Shown here: positions 21,793-34,213 of the stretch, piece after piece
Layout: every line of letters begins with the position of its first letter
How positions within the stretch are numbered: position 1 is the stretch's first letter
NCBI GenBank assembly: GCA_958510825.1
Contig: OY294047.1
Coordinates: forward strand, 49,769,365-49,833,364
Direction of reading: 5' to 3'
DNA: 64,000 bases
Origin: Brachypterus glaber
Taxonomy: Eukaryota; Arthropoda; Insecta; Coleoptera; Kateretidae
The notes under the pieces: generated by a model
Told to the model about the DNA's origin: nothing
The model's database searches: none
Seen by the model: only the letters and a program-made list of their open reading frames with translations
Translations under genes and position numbers: made by a program

Positions 21793-22562
21793 CCCGAGTA
21801 ACATTGAACTTTCTTGACCAGAGTACTTGACAAAGTTCTTTGTAAAGAATTGGACAATTCTTAAGCAAGAGAATTATTCAAGATTATGTATCCAGGCTTG
21901 GGCAATACTTTAGCAAGATTCTGAAAGCAGAGGGTTTAGCAATACTTTGTCAAGTCTGTTAGTCAAGCCTGTAGCAAGCAATTTTACAAGAAATTAGATA
22001 AGATTCTTGGTCAAGAATCTTGACCAACTCTAACAAGTACGATTTGATCATGATAGAGATCGCTTTCGATTTCTTGTCAATTTTTCTTGCTTCATTCTTG
22101 CTCAAGACTTGTCCAAGAATCTTGACAAGGTATCTGTAGCAATTGGGAGGATTGGTGTAGTGGACTACCGCGTCGTACTTGACTAGTTTACTACCTAAAT
22201 AGCGTGAGTTCGATTCTCACCGGAGCCGATTAGCCTTTTTCAGTTAATTAATAATTGAAATTTGGCGAAGGCGTAAGTGAAGCGGACATTCCCTATAAAT
22301 TGGTTCGAAAGTCAATTAAAGCCAATGGTTCCATCTAGTACTAGCCCACACAAGTCCTGGACTTTGTGGATGCTTAATTAAGTAGAATAGTACGAGGTTA
22401 AACAAAATGTAATGTAAAATGGAAATGTAATTCTTTGAGAATTCTTGAGCAATAATCTGTCGACAGTATCTTGCGCCAGAATTGTCAAAATCTGGATTCA
22501 GTTACTTGATCAAGAATCTTGAGCCGGACTTGCTCAAGACTTGACAAAAATTGTTACTAGGG
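21793..22562. mobile_element. TA-flanked element rich in CAAGAATCTTG palindromes
   Basis: The ends CCCGAGTAACA and (reversed) CCCTAGTAACA lie between TA dinucleotides. The interior repeats variants of TCAAGAATCTTGAC many times on both sides of a nested SINE. There is no ORF. Confidence 0.65.
22145..22433 (+). mobile_element. tRNA-derived SINE, copy 2 (nested)
   Basis: An A-box-like TTGGTGTAGTGG (22153) and a B box GTGAGTTCGATTCTCACCGG precede the shared body (CAGTTAATTAATAATTGAAA, CGAAGGCGTAAGTGAAGCGG, ACACAAGTCCTGGACTTTGT, GATGCTTAATTAAGTAGAAT) and an ATGTAATGTAA tail. It sits inside the TA-flanked element at 21793-22562. Confidence 0.8.
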
Positions 22563-22902
22563 TACTTTATGTTATTTAAAAATTATGAAGAGTATATCTT
22601 CAGTACGAAGAATTTTATGAGTGGTTTGTGTTAATTTATTAAGGTTCGATAAAATATTATAGGCTTAAGTGCCTTTATGTGTCTTTAGCTATTTTGGTCA
22701 CTATATTCCTTATTTTAACCTTTTAAGCACTTATTTGGTTAAAAAAAAACAATGAAACGTGTAAATATGAATAAATATAAAAAGTTTTTATAAATAAGTT
22801 TATATCACAAAAACCAAACAAAAATATCTACTGCCTAAAGTATTACATACTACACATAAATTGTATCTTTTCTAAGGTTTTAAGAGCTTTTAATAGTAAT
22901 TA

Positions 22903-23310
22903 TATACCAAGATAGAGAAGACACTTTTTATGGCCGAGCCTATTAAATCCCGAGCTGAGTAGCAGTGAGGGATTTAAGAGTGCGAGGCTATAACAGTCTT
23001 CCCTACCGTGGTTTATATAATATTTTTTTCACTACTAGCGCATTTATTCTTATTATTTAACATTTTTATATCAATAATAAACTAAAATGTTTGCTGGATC
23101 TTAATTAACCGCGAAGAAACAAGTAGCCTTTGAAATCGCCATTTCTAAAAACAAATGAATAAATTGATTTATTTACTGAAACTTAACAGAAAACATCGGT
23201 TAGTTGTTTATTTACTGTATAATATGTTATATTATAATTAATTCATTTATAATATTTGACATGCTCATTTTTTATCCAATGGCAAAATATTGTTGCATTT
23301 TGTCCATTAA
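22903..23310 (+). repeat. Composite repeat, inverted partner of 13090-13580
   Basis: A 120-bp MITE (ATACCAAGATAGAGAAGAC to the CCTACCGTGGTTTATAT end) is followed directly by TTTTTTTCACTACTAGCGCA and the body also found at 12923-13416, in opposite orientation. The second TTTTTTCACTACTAGC end is absent here, so the copy is truncated near 23310. Confidence 0.6.
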
Positions 23311-23387
23311 TTATTTTAATTGTATTTTTTTATTTTTGTTTAAATGCTTTTATAATTTTTAGGAAAAATTAATTATAACAAACGGTA

Positions 23388-24290
23388 GAGGAAAGTCGCC
23401 TAATTTCGGATACCATTTACAATGTATTCAATATTTAATACTCGGTATTACTTTTTGATATTTTTTTTATATAACCAGATACAACTTATTATAGCTAACC
23501 ATGATTTATTATAAAAGCAATTTTATTACAGTTTATTTTTTCCAAAAAACACGGTTAAAAAAAATCAGCGCATTTTTGTGCATTTAAAAAAGGGCTCCTA
23601 ATTTCGGACATATCCGAAAAAAATTTTTCAAGAGTAGATCTGGATCCCATTGCTTATGTTTCTTGTTGTTCCTTCACATTTAAGACGTAATTTAATCATT
23701 AAGCGATTTTCTACGAAATACTATAGGAACTATAATTTTAGATTCCCAATTTCGAATATCTTAGTATCTTAGGTAATTTTCGTTTTTTCAAAACTGTTTA
23801 TCTTAGTTTGTTGTATCCTTATAAAAATAATAATTAATGGTTGGTTATCCTGAATAATAATTACCTTGCGGATATCCGAAATTGGGAATCAAGTGCACAA
23901 AAATGGTCTATCCAAAATTAGGCAACTTTCTGCTTTTTAGATTAGAAATTTGTAGAATGTTTACGTTTTCAAATTGCTTAATTATGAATAGTGGATCAAC
24001 TTAACTAACATCATAACTTACCCAAGACAGAATCAAGAACTTTTATAACGATTATTTATAAAATAAACAAGCATAATAATGCAACTGAGCACAAAACTGC
24101 CATTTGCAATATAAACGATTTGTGCTGCCATTTAAAGGGGAGAAGCTCTACCGTTATCATATTACAGGACGGATTTAGTTTGACTTTTGGCTTCACATAA
24201 AAGTAGGTTTCTGTTTACCTTTGCAGACAGTATCTTAAATACACTACTATCCGAAATTTGGAAACCATCCGAAATTAGGCGCATTTCCTC
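23388..24290. mobile_element. TA-flanked element with CGCCTAATTTCGGAT repeats
   Basis: The ends GAGGAAAGTCGCCTAATTTC and (reversed) GAGGAAATGCGCCTAATTTC are flanked by TA (23386-23387 and 24291-24292). The motif TCCGAAAT or its complement recurs inside (near 23590, 23610, 23875, 24250). At 903 bp it has no coding capacity. Confidence 0.75.
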
Positions 24291-24529
24291 TACATATTTT
24301 TTTTTGGAAGCAGTATTTTTAGTTATCGCAACAGTAGCACCTACTAAATTTACATGTTAACATTAAATATTTAAATATTTTGATAAAAATCTTTGTTAAT
24401 GGTTTTATTTTCATAGAGAAAGTGTTAAACAAAATTATACTGAGATAAGTATTTGATGATAATATTCAAAACCAAACTTAGATGACAGTAAAAATTGTAA
24501 AATGCCAAAAATAGTTATTTATAATAGAA

Positions 24530-24640
24530 GGGCAAAAAGTTAAGTTTTTCGATTGAGTAGGTTTTTAGAAGTCGAGGGCTGGCCGATCGGGCCGGCCCGA
24601 GGGTAATAAACCTACGAAATCGAAATTTAACTTTTTGCCC
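24530..24640. repeat. Hairpin with GC-rich apex
   Basis: The arms GGGCAAAAAGTTAAGTTTTT and (reversed) GGGCAAAAAGTTAAATTTCG pair over about 45 bp, with an apex GGCCGATCGGGCCGGCCC of pure G/C in AT-rich DNA. Related AAAGTTCAACTTTTCGCC and ATCAATCGAATAAAAAA pieces at 25220-25290 suggest it is one end of a larger element of about 750 bp. Confidence 0.6.
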
Positions 24641-25299
24641 GTGTATTATACAATATTTTTTATTCGATTGTTACTAATTATAATAAATTATTAAAATATA
24701 CTTAATTGCAAAAATTATTTCTTTTTAGTGTTTTATTACTTATCTAGTTATCCATGACAAATTGCTATCCAATCAAATCGCTAAAAAAAACAATTGAATC
24801 GTTCCTTTAACTTGCAGTTTCATTTTCAAATTAAAATATCTATTTAGCTTGGTAATTAATTTCTGTTAAAATGTATCTGTTATGAAAAAAGTAATACTTT
24901 TGAACCGTTCTATGAATATTATAAATATTGAAATTGATTTTACAATTGAAATTATGTGTTTTTAATTTATTTTAGTGGATGAATTCAGTTTAATTAGTTA
25001 ACATATATTTTGAGGTTATGTTATAGAAGAAATTTTGATTTTGTATGATATGATTATAATAACTGTATTTGGTCAAAAAGAACAGTTAGTTCAAGACCAA
25101 AAGTGACCTAAAGGTCATATTTCTTTATGAATATTACAGTAATATATCTTCTTTTAAAAAGCTTAAAAATAACAAGTTTTATTTAGCCGCCGAAAATACT
25201 TTTTGGCCCTAGGGCCACAAAGTTCAACTTTTCGCCTGTAAAACATGAACAAAAAGTGCCTCTTTTAAAATCAATCGAATAAAAAAATATTTATTTATT

Positions 25300-26330
25300 T
25301 TTACACATTTGATTTATTTTTTTTTTCATCCCTTTTTATGTTGCATATTTTTTTGTTTTTATTCAGTACACGGAAAAGAAAAAATTTGATGTCCCAAGAT
25401 TTTCCCTTTGACTCATATAATGTTATTATAACTATTTTCTCAGGTTAAAAACAAATAAAAACAGACAGGATTTAAGTGAAACTTAATTAAATTTCGCAAG
25501 AATGAACTTTGAAAAATTTAATTGCTTTTCCACTTTGCAATAATATAGCCCAAAATAGAATTGAATTCAATACGTGTTTGTTTGTCTCATTATATTGCCT
25601 ATTATTATGGTAAAGGGATACTTGAGCTTAGTCCTTTTGTGCATAGACACTAAGGCCTTATAAGGGGTCTTTTAAAGGACTCGTTATAATGTTACAACAT
25701 AAGTATAATAGTACTATACTACTATAATAATAATAATGATAATAATAATATTAATAATACTATATAAAAATATAAAAAAATTGAGTTCTTGGCACTGGTG
25801 CCCAAACACAATTTATACTTACCAGTTTACACTGTGAAAAAAAAAATATTACTATATAATAATGCTATACTGTATTTTTGGACCATTTCCTTTTGTTTTT
25901 TTCTTTTTAGCTTTATCGGGTTCTTTTTCTGGCAGCACCATTATCAGAAATTTATTAAAAGAAAAATTAATTCAAATTAATTTTACCTATGATTGAAATT
26001 TTACTACTGTCAAAATTTGAGTTCTAATTAAAAATGTAAAAACATTTATTAAAATGATTATATATGTTTTTGTAGGGAATTAAATATTATTTTCATTAAT
26101 AAATTGTCCTAGTATAAATAATACATGATATATAGCTAAAAATAATAGTTATTTTGCTCCCTTGCCCTACGCTATTGTTAACCATATTTGATGTGGCCCA
26201 AAAAGGTTCTGAATCGTTTGGTAAAAGATCAAAACGGACATTTCTTTAAAAAGTTATAAGGTTTACATACAGACGGACAGACAGACAGTCATTTTATGAC
26301 AGCCATTCTTTTCACATTTTCACATTTTCC
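25300..26330. other. AT-rich spacer
   Basis: No gene is seen. Short ATT/TAA microsatellite patches lie near 25720-25760, and a GACGGACAGACAGACAG tract near 26272 resembles tracts inside other repeats. Confidence 0.45.
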
Positions 26331-26955
26331 CGCCAGGTGAATTTTTGATATGTTTAGTGTTTTATAATAGGTAGTTGTTTAAAGGCTATTTGGCACCGAT
26401 TCAGATAGTACCCGGTGGCCAAATTTGAACTTATACGAAAATTTTGCAATTTTTTAAAATATTTTTCATTTTGTCACCTCTCTAGCTGGGGCTAGGTTAA
26501 ATCCCGCCAGGTGAATTTTTGATATGTTTAGTGTTTTATAATAGTTAGTTGTTTAAAGGGTATTTGGCACCGATTCAAATAGTACCCCGTGGCCAAATTT
26601 GAACTTATAAGAAAATTTTGCAATTTTTTAAAATATTTTTCATTTTGTCACCTCTCTAGCTGGGGCTAGGTTAAATCCCGCCAGGTTAATTTTTGATATG
26701 TTTAGTGTTTTATATTAGGTAGTTGTTTAAAGGGTATTTGGCACCGATTCAGATAGTACCCGGTGACCAAATTTGAACTTATACGAAAGTTTTGCAATTT
26801 TTTTTAATATTTTTTATTTTGTCGCCTCTCTAGCTGGGGCTAGGTTAAATCCCGCCAGGTGAATTTTTGATATGTTTAGTGTTTTATAATAGGTAGTTGT
26901 TTAAAGGGTATTTGGCACCGATTCAGATAGTACCCGGTGACCAAATTTTAACTTT
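26331..26955. repeat. 174-bp satellite, 3.6 copies
   Basis: Units start CGCCAGGTGAATTTTTGATA at 26331, 26505 and 26853 (CGCCAGGTTAATTTTTGATA at 26679), a strict 174-bp period with more than 90% identity by eye. Internal landmarks are TATTTGGCACCGATTCA, AGTACCCGGTGGCC and CACCTCTCTAGCTGGGGCTA. The last unit stops after about 100 bp. No ORF crosses a unit. Confidence 0.95.
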
Positions 26956-27428
26956 TCTTCGGTCGATTTTAATAACCACCCGTAAATAAAAACAATAGCA
27001 TTTTTAAAAGCCATGTAAAAAAATCATTTTATGATAGATGTCCATAGCTTATATCTGTTAAATTAATCATGATTTTTTTAGGTATGACATAGATCGGTAG
27101 ACATAAAAAAAAAGTTATAAAAAATAAATTTATATAATTATAATTTATAACATTTCTGAAGAAAACTGTTTGTTGTCCAGGTGTCTTTCTTAATAAAGTT
27201 ATTATTTAAATAATTTAATTACACTATAAATTATAATTTAATAACTTTTAAAGATAGGTATTAAAAATTATTTGTGAATGGATGACGCATTGAGACGTTA
27301 CTGTCGTCAAAATTTTGCAGACAAAATAAAAATATTGCATTATGAAATAAGTTTGCGACTTAAGCTTTTAGTGCACCAACTTTTCCATGAGGCGCCAGTT
27401 TAAAAAAAAATCTTTTATTTAACCCTAC

Positions 27429-27582
27429 GGGAACGTTCAAGTATTACGTAATGCAAATTTTGATCATTTTGGACTCCCCCCCCCCTGTAACGCTATTTTC
27501 CTATACCATTAACATGGGCGTAACACTCAAAAATGACCCCCACCCCCCCTCCAGGAGCGTTACGTAATACTTGAACGTTCCC
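27429..27582. mobile_element. MITE with GGGAACGTTCAAGTATTACG ends, copy 1
   Basis: Exact terminal complements GGGAACGTTCAAGTATTACG enclose 154 bp with CCCCACC clusters and a central CCATTAACATGG palindrome. Flanks are TAC and TAG, an imperfect 3-bp duplication. Confidence 0.8.
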
Positions 27583-27792
27583 TAGGATGCGTACCCTAAA
27601 CAATATACACATTTACATACCCTGGGCCTAATATAAAAACTATTAGGTATCATATAAAATTAAACTATTATAATATAATCATCAATATTATTGATGTTTA
27701 AATATAATTTTATTTCTTTATTTAATAAAAAAAGTCCAAACGAAAATGAAACAAAAACCTTAAAAATATCTTAATAAATGTCTTATAATAAA

Positions 27793-27960
27793 TTTTGGAA
27801 AAACTGGCAACTGATTGGTAACAGCGACCCCAAAAACCCCCGAGTACCAAGTTTTAACAAATCCGAGCAACTTTGAAAAATCTAATCCGCCATATTGGAT
27901 CAGCCATTTTTAATTTTGAAAAACTGGCAGCAGATTCGTAATCAGAGACCCCAAGTAGAG
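27793..27960. repeat. Two ~120-bp tandem units
   Basis: TTTTGGAAAAACTGGCAACTG (27793) and TTTTGAAAAACTGGCAGCAG (27913) start units that each continue through a GTAA..CAG..GACCCCAA line. Only two units are present. Confidence 0.5.
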
Positions 27961-28918
27961 CGGAAAGTTTGTCATACGAGCCGGCAGGCAAGTATGACGG
28001 TCCGCGAGCGCGGAATGACTATTCCATACGTGTTGTTGACTATACTTTTTCTTCGACTGCAAATATGAAACACTGTATGGCTTTAAACTGCGGAAAATGT
28101 TAAAAACAATGTTTTTTGTGACTCGACATTGTAAATACAACAAAACACTTATTTTTAAATAAAGCAATTAATATTATTTAATAATTTTATAAAATGAGTA
28201 CTTAAAAAATTTAATTTTAGCACATATTTACAAATTATAATGCAAAAATTGAAGGTTATGTCAGATTGTTGTGACAGATATCCGGTTTAAATATTTAACA
28301 ATAGATGGAGCAAGTTTTAATTTTTTGAACTAAATTAATAAAAAAATGGTCAAATAAATAAAATAAATATTAAGAAAAACTAATAAACTTTATGTAATTT
28401 TAACGCAAAACTTTAAATTGTGTTAAATTATTCAATATTTCATGGTAAAATATATATATTTTTGCTAACTTTGCTACAATTTTCTTTACTTTTATAAACA
28501 AGAGATGGCACTAACACTTGATACCGAATATTCATACCATATCTAGAGCTAGAATGGAATCATTCTATGTTTGAAAAGTGTGTGTATTTGCTTACATTCT
28601 CGACCAGTCGTAGAAAAAACTTATATTTGCTTAGTTGTGTTAGATAGGGAGATAATACTTGTATCTAATTAGTTAGGTAAATATTATTTTTTTAATATTA
28701 TTAATGTTACTAGGAATAATGGGTAAATACGTTTTTCGTGCGCAAATGGCACCATTATATATTTTTAGTTATTATTATTATGCTATTTTTAAGAATAATA
28801 TTATTATGTTAATCTCTTGGTTAATGTTAATGTTAAACAAATATTTTTTAATGGAAATTAAATTTTAATATTTAGAAACATAACGTTAGTTACAAACGTA
28901 TTTAGCTTTTCTAGGAAG

Positions 28919-29300
28919 AACATTTATTTATTTATTTATTTGTTTATTTATTTCAACATGAGGTACAAACGGTATTAACCCAAAATAGTACCCACAAAGT
29001 AATTCAAGTTGTACAGAAAAGCTTTTAGCTTATTGTAAGTAAAAAAAAAATACATGTATATAAATAGCAATTACAAGAAATAACAATATTTTTGAAATGA
29101 CATTCTTAAACGGTCCCTATCATCTGCTGATATACCTTCGATTCTTGAACCTCCTGGCTGTTGCAGAAATGACGGAAAAAGAGCTGTTGGTTTGTCACTT
29201 ATTCCATGGATGAATGGTATTATTATGGGATGCCACATGTAGGGATAGTTTGGCAAATTCATATATTAATTTAACTTGCCAAAAGGCAGGGGAAGCGGCC
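28919..29300 (-). mobile_element. Possible LINE 3' end
   Basis: On the minus strand, TTGTACCTCATGTTGAAATA leads into an AAAT tetranucleotide tail (28921-28956), the usual look of a LINE 3' terminus. The upstream ORF (29071-29262, 63 codons) has no motif I recognise. Confidence 0.4.
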
Positions 29301-29391
29301 CGTTTAGGAGAAAATAAGAAACATTCAAGATACAAAGAAAAAAGCTTATTTTATGTAGAGTAAATCCGTTAAAATGTGATTACTCGTCTTA

Positions 29392-30462
29392 AGGGGTCTT
29401 TCTGCCTTAGAAATTAAAAAAAAAATTAAACATTTTTTTATATATAGAAAAAAAAAAAGATATCATTGTGAAAATTTGTAGGTATGTTTATTTATATTCA
29501 AAGAATACAAATAACATTTCTTTAGATTTTTAAAGTGCCATTTTCTGGCCATAATTTTTTTTTTTGAAAAAAACATCAAAAAACGGTGGACTCCATGATT
29601 CCGGCCATTTGGATCTACTAAAAAAAAAAAACAAAACGGGGTATTATTCGGTACTGAAGTCGCTATAGAAGAATTTTTTTCGCCAAAAAATAACAACGGA
29701 CGTTTTTCAAAAATTTTCAATCATATTCAAACAAAAACGTCCGCCATTTTGTTATTTTTTGGCCAATTTTTTTTTCTTCTAGATAGGATTATAGCGACTT
29801 CAATACTGAATAATATTCTGTTTAGTTTTTTTTTTCAGTCGATCTAAAGGGCCGGAATCATGCACGGAAAAAAAAAATTATAGCTAGGAGCGCTATAACA
29901 CACATACCAAGCAAATTATAATCGCTTATTATATAAATACAAGGCTTTCTCTTACAATTATGGCAGTCAGTGTAAAAATTTATATGAAATACTTTAATTG
30001 TTTAGTGAATAATAAAATATAACAAATAGTATGGCATTTATAGCTTAAATAGATTTAATTATTGTCCGTGCTAATAATTTTTATAATATAATAAAATTTC
30101 TGTAAATTTATAATAGTGCCTGTAATAAATATAATAGTGTCTGTAATATATATAATCGTTTCCAATTTATTTTTAACATTATTAGTTATTGTGTCCCTTA
30201 TAATCTATAGCTTAAATCACTATAATTTGCCACTGTTACCCACTAATTTCGTTCCGTGTGGAGACCACCGTTTTTTGATGTTTTTTTCAAAAAAAATTAT
30301 GGTTAGAAAATGACATTTTAAAAATCTAAAGAAATTTCATTTGTATTCTTTGAATATGAATAAACATACCTACAAAATTTCACAATTTTATCTTTTTTCT
30401 TTCTATATAAAAAAATGTTTAAAAAAGATTATTTTTATAATTTCTAAGGTAGAAAGACCCCT
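29392..30462. mobile_element. Foldback element with >200-bp arms
   Basis: The ends AGGGGTCTTTCTGCCTTAGA and (reversed) AGGGGTCTTTCTACCTTAGA start arms that pair almost continuously through TTTGTAGGTATGTTTATT and AAACATCAAAAAACGGTGG, and then through an inner AAAACGTCCG hairpin. The right arm is broken at 29863-30258 by another insertion. Short ORFs in both arms are antisense images of each other. Confidence 0.7.
29863..30258. mobile_element. Small element nested in the foldback
   Basis: Short ends CACGGAA and TTCCGTG bound 396 bp that interrupt the foldback's right arm. TG lies on both sides (29861-29862 and 30259-30260), where the intact arm predicts a single CATGGAG. The interior repeats ATAATAGTGCCTGTAATAAA-like lines. 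Confidence 0.5.
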
Positions 30463-30998
30463 GAAACTTCGTCCTTTTTACTAGCTAGCGGTTCATAGCT
30501 CTTTATTTGCCTAAATTCTAAACCAGCCGTAGAAAAAGTTAATTTCTAGATATTTCCAAGATTTTATTCTGTCTAAAAGATGGTACATAGAGAAACATCT
30601 ACGAATTTCACCGTATAAATTATTATTATCTTTAAGATCTAGCTATCTTTTAAACATATATAGCAATTAATATAATCTTCTAATTTTTATTTAATTGAAT
30701 ATATTAATAAAAATTTCATAACTCGGTTAAGTTTTAAATTATTATAATATATATATTATAAAACGATAACGGTAAAGTTAGTTTTAATGTATCGCTTTTT
30801 AAATTTTGATGAAAATTAATCGAGATATTAATTATTAAAAATCCATCAATGACGTCATAAAGATTTGATTTAATTTTTAGGCTCCTGGCACTATTAATAA
30901 TTCTGTCGTAATTATTTCAATAAGACAAGGTTTTTTTATAACCTGTGTCTTAGGTTATAAATCCTAGACATAAGTTATAAATATATAATAATTCTTGG

Positions 30999-31572
30999 AC
31001 TATACTCCGTCCATTTATGCAAAATAGTAAGGGACGCGACCCGTTTTACACCACAGAGCGCATTAATATCATAATTATGCATAAACCGTAGTGTATCAAA
31101 AATGTCGGTACTGTTTTCCTGGAAAGGGCCTATCCAAAGACTCGCATAACAAGCATAGTACATAAGAATGGGTTGCCAGCATTGGCTTGATGTGTCGTCA
31201 TATATCTTGTTATAGTTGTTATGCGAGCCTCTGGATAGGCCTTGTTGTAATTTTAACCTAAAAATTTGACGTTTTCCTTGTGTTCAATATAATTTACTTT
31301 TGTATAATATGTAGAATATGCTAATTTAGTGTGAGTGTATGAAGAATAAACCAAAAAAGTATCTTTTTCAATACCATACAAAATAACATTAAGTATAACC
31401 ATTTTTTTATGTAACTTTCTCTTCTTTTATTTGCTTTAACGACCGTCAATCATAGACAAAAAATATCACAATATTTTATATGTTAAAAGGTAGGAGTTTT
31501 TAACCAATGATGTAGCTTAAAAATCGCGGGAATTTTAAACTACTTTATTGCATAATCGGACGGACTATAGCC
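30999..31572. mobile_element. Element with CTATA-TCCGTCC ends and inner hairpin
   Basis: The left end GGACTATACTCCGTCCATTT and reversed right end GGCTATAGTCCGTCCGATTA are similar with one indel and run on to TTATGCA. Inside, AAAGGGCCTATCCAAAGACT (31125) pairs with its near-complement at 31216-31245. Confidence 0.55.
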
Positions 31573-33027
31573 ATTTTAAACCATATTGTACTACCAAAAT
31601 AATTCCATCTGGTTAACTGACAATTTATCGTCAATTAAAAATTGGAGATTAAATAATTATGAGTGACAAATTAGTTGAAACTTAAGATTTCTATAATACA
31701 ATAATAAAATATCTATTAATTTATATGCAAATGTTTTTTTTATGTTTTATTTTATTTGCATATGAAGAATCCAAAGTAAAAAGGTACTTACTAAACTGCC
31801 AGTACAAAAATATCCTGCTTGAGAATCGCGACCGCGTATACATATCCAAGGTATAGTGTTATTTACCCGTCCTACAGAAAAATTAAGAATTGATCCTACA
31901 AAAGGACGAGGTTAGTGTAAGAAGGGTATATTTTAAAATATTTTAAGGTTTTGTCATTGTAAAATTAATTATATTAATTACTAATTAAAAAAAAAGAGTG
32001 CGTTTTTCCATCGAACTCTTCATATATTCTGCACAGACTAAAAATTAATTTAAAACATGGTAATTAATTAATTAAATATATTTTATTTAAAATTTGCTTG
32101 GTAACAATATGACCTATTAAAATAATAAATACGTTAAAACGACATGTGTATTATAAATCTGTTTTTTTTTTCACTACTAGACCTAAAACCTTTCATTTTT
32201 GACTTTTTTGAGCAATGAAATTGAGAAATCAATGACCAACATAAAAATTGACCAAAAAAAAAAGTTTTGGTAAATGTGTTAATCAACTTTAGACTTTCCA
32301 TTTTCAAATAATTTTAAGGCACCATGAATTTAAAAGAACGCTCGCCCAAAAAGTTTTTTTTTTTTATTTCCAAAGCAATTTTTTATTTAACTAGTGAATC
32401 ACTGGTAGTGAAAAGTCACACTAAATTCAGTTTATTAGCATATTTATGTAATTCTAATCTTTTAATTAATTAGTACATTTAAAGCATAGCATAGTTTTGC
32501 ATAAATTTAACTAAAACTTTAGATTAGGATACGGTATTCTTGTACCTCATTTAAACCGAAACAAAAAAACTGTAACAATGACATTAGAATTTGATTTTTT
32601 ATACAACTACTTTGATATAGCATTATTCTAAAATGACTTTCAAGGGAAAAATTAATATCACCTGGCACACTGTGCACTAATTAAAATTTTTGTGTTTGTA
32701 AGACTTCAACCCTCAAGAAAAATCCTGGGTGCGCCACTGGTATGTATAGTTGTCAGGCTTGACCTCCCCATCCCTTACTACTACTTTGTACATAAGAAAC
32801 TGTTTCTTAAATAAACAGTGCCTAGGACCTAGGTTTGGACTTTTGGATGCTATATCCTTAGCTTTATAGAAGCAAACGATACTCTACTGCTTCTAGACAA
32901 TCAATCTAAGAGGGCAATGGCCAGTTAAATTTTCGTAAGAATGCTTGTACAGATGTATATGATTTAAGAGTAAAAACTAGACAGTCAGATCTAGAATTTT
33001 TTTAATAATTAATTAATTTAATTTTAA
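31573..33027. other. Gene-free AT-rich stretch
   Basis: No gene is seen. At 32166-32414 TTTTTTCACTACTAGACC and CTGGTAGTGAAAAG form weak inverted ends resembling those of the 12923 element. A CTGGGTGCGCCACTGG phrase near 32725 looks repeat-derived. Confidence 0.4.
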
Positions 33028-33353
33028 CCCTTAACTGGTCAACATATTTGTTACGTAAAAGGTCAGGCGTAGTCTGGGGGAGCACTTATTTTGAGAGGAA
33101 AAAACACGAATAAAAATACAAATAAAGTTTTTATTTGAAATGGATATTGTAAACATTATTAAACTAGAATATATAAAAATTAACGTCATTAAAACAAAAC
33201 ATAATAAAATATTAACTTAGATTAGCAAAAACAAAAAAATTGTAAACTAAGAGCTATGAACAATAGAAAAAAGTCAAAAATATGTCAGTTCATAACATTT
33301 CTTATTATCCAAACCGCATAGTCTTTCAGACCACTCCGCTGACATGTTAAGGG
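33028..33353. mobile_element. piggyBac-like MITE, second family
   Basis: The ends CCCTTAACTGGTCA and (reversed) CCCTTAACATGTCA are flanked by TTAA (33024-33027 and 33354-33357). It is 326 bp with no ORF. Confidence 0.75.
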
Positions 33354-33875
33354 TTAAGATAACAGGTTAAACTACCAGTAACCCGTTTCTATTGAGTGGT
33401 TTTTAATATATGCAGGTGTTAACTTTTTTTATTTATCGATATATAGTTTATTTTTGATATATGCATCGATTAAAATTAATTAAGTAGATACAAATCTTTT
33501 AAAACAGGTGTTTTATCGGCAAAATTCACCGAATTATATTTGGCCATTTAGGAAAAAGCCGTATATGCAGTTTTTGGTCAGTTAGGTGTATTCTTATGAA
33601 TTTCACAATCACAGATATCGATATATATCGTATATACATATTTAAACTTTTGTGTCTCGGAGGTCGACTCAATGATGCTTTCATTCACCAGATCCTTAAA
33701 GGTACCTTGATGACCATGGTGTATATATTTCCAAAATACAGTAGTATAGAAACAAGGTATCGATAGAGTAACATACAAATTTCATATGTTGTAAAAAATA
33801 ATCTCAGTTAGTATGTTAAATTTACGGATTTCTTTTTTTTTTTGGATTCTTATTTTTAACACAAGAATCCGAAAA

Positions 33876-34213
33876 ATAGTTATTTATGGTACTAGTGGGT
33901 AAAGTAAGATATTGACCATGAGGAAATTAACCTGCGAGGCTTCAGCCAAGCAGGTTAATTTTCGAGAGGGCAATATCGGTTTACCCATGAGTGCCATACA
34001 AGGTTTTATCCAATAAATAGCTTAGGAATTCATATTTTTATTAAAAATTTTAATGACATTTACAAGAAAATAATTTGACAAGTGACAGTTGAGTGGGTAA
34101 AATAAATAATTATCCACTCAATAAAGTAAAAGCCACGTGGGGCTTATTTTTGAGTTTATTTATTTAAAATAAAGCTGGTAATTATCTTATTATCTGTATG
34201 TATTGGATAAAAA
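33876..34213 (+). repeat. Hairpin-ended repeat, inverted partner of 40102-40440
   Basis: About 340 bp are nearly identical to the complement of 40102-40440. Landmarks are GTACTAGTGGGTAAAGTAAG, GGCAATATCGGTTTACCCAT, TTGACAAGTGACAGTTGAGT and CTGTATGTATTGGATA. The first 110 bp fold into a hairpin: GGGTAAAGTAAGATATTG with CAATATCGGTTTACCC, and AATTAACCTGC with GCAGGTTAATT. Confidence 0.75.

Noticed and set aside
26331..26955. CRISPR-like repeat array
   Set aside because: Units are directly adjacent 174-bp satellite monomers with no spacers, in a eukaryotic genome.
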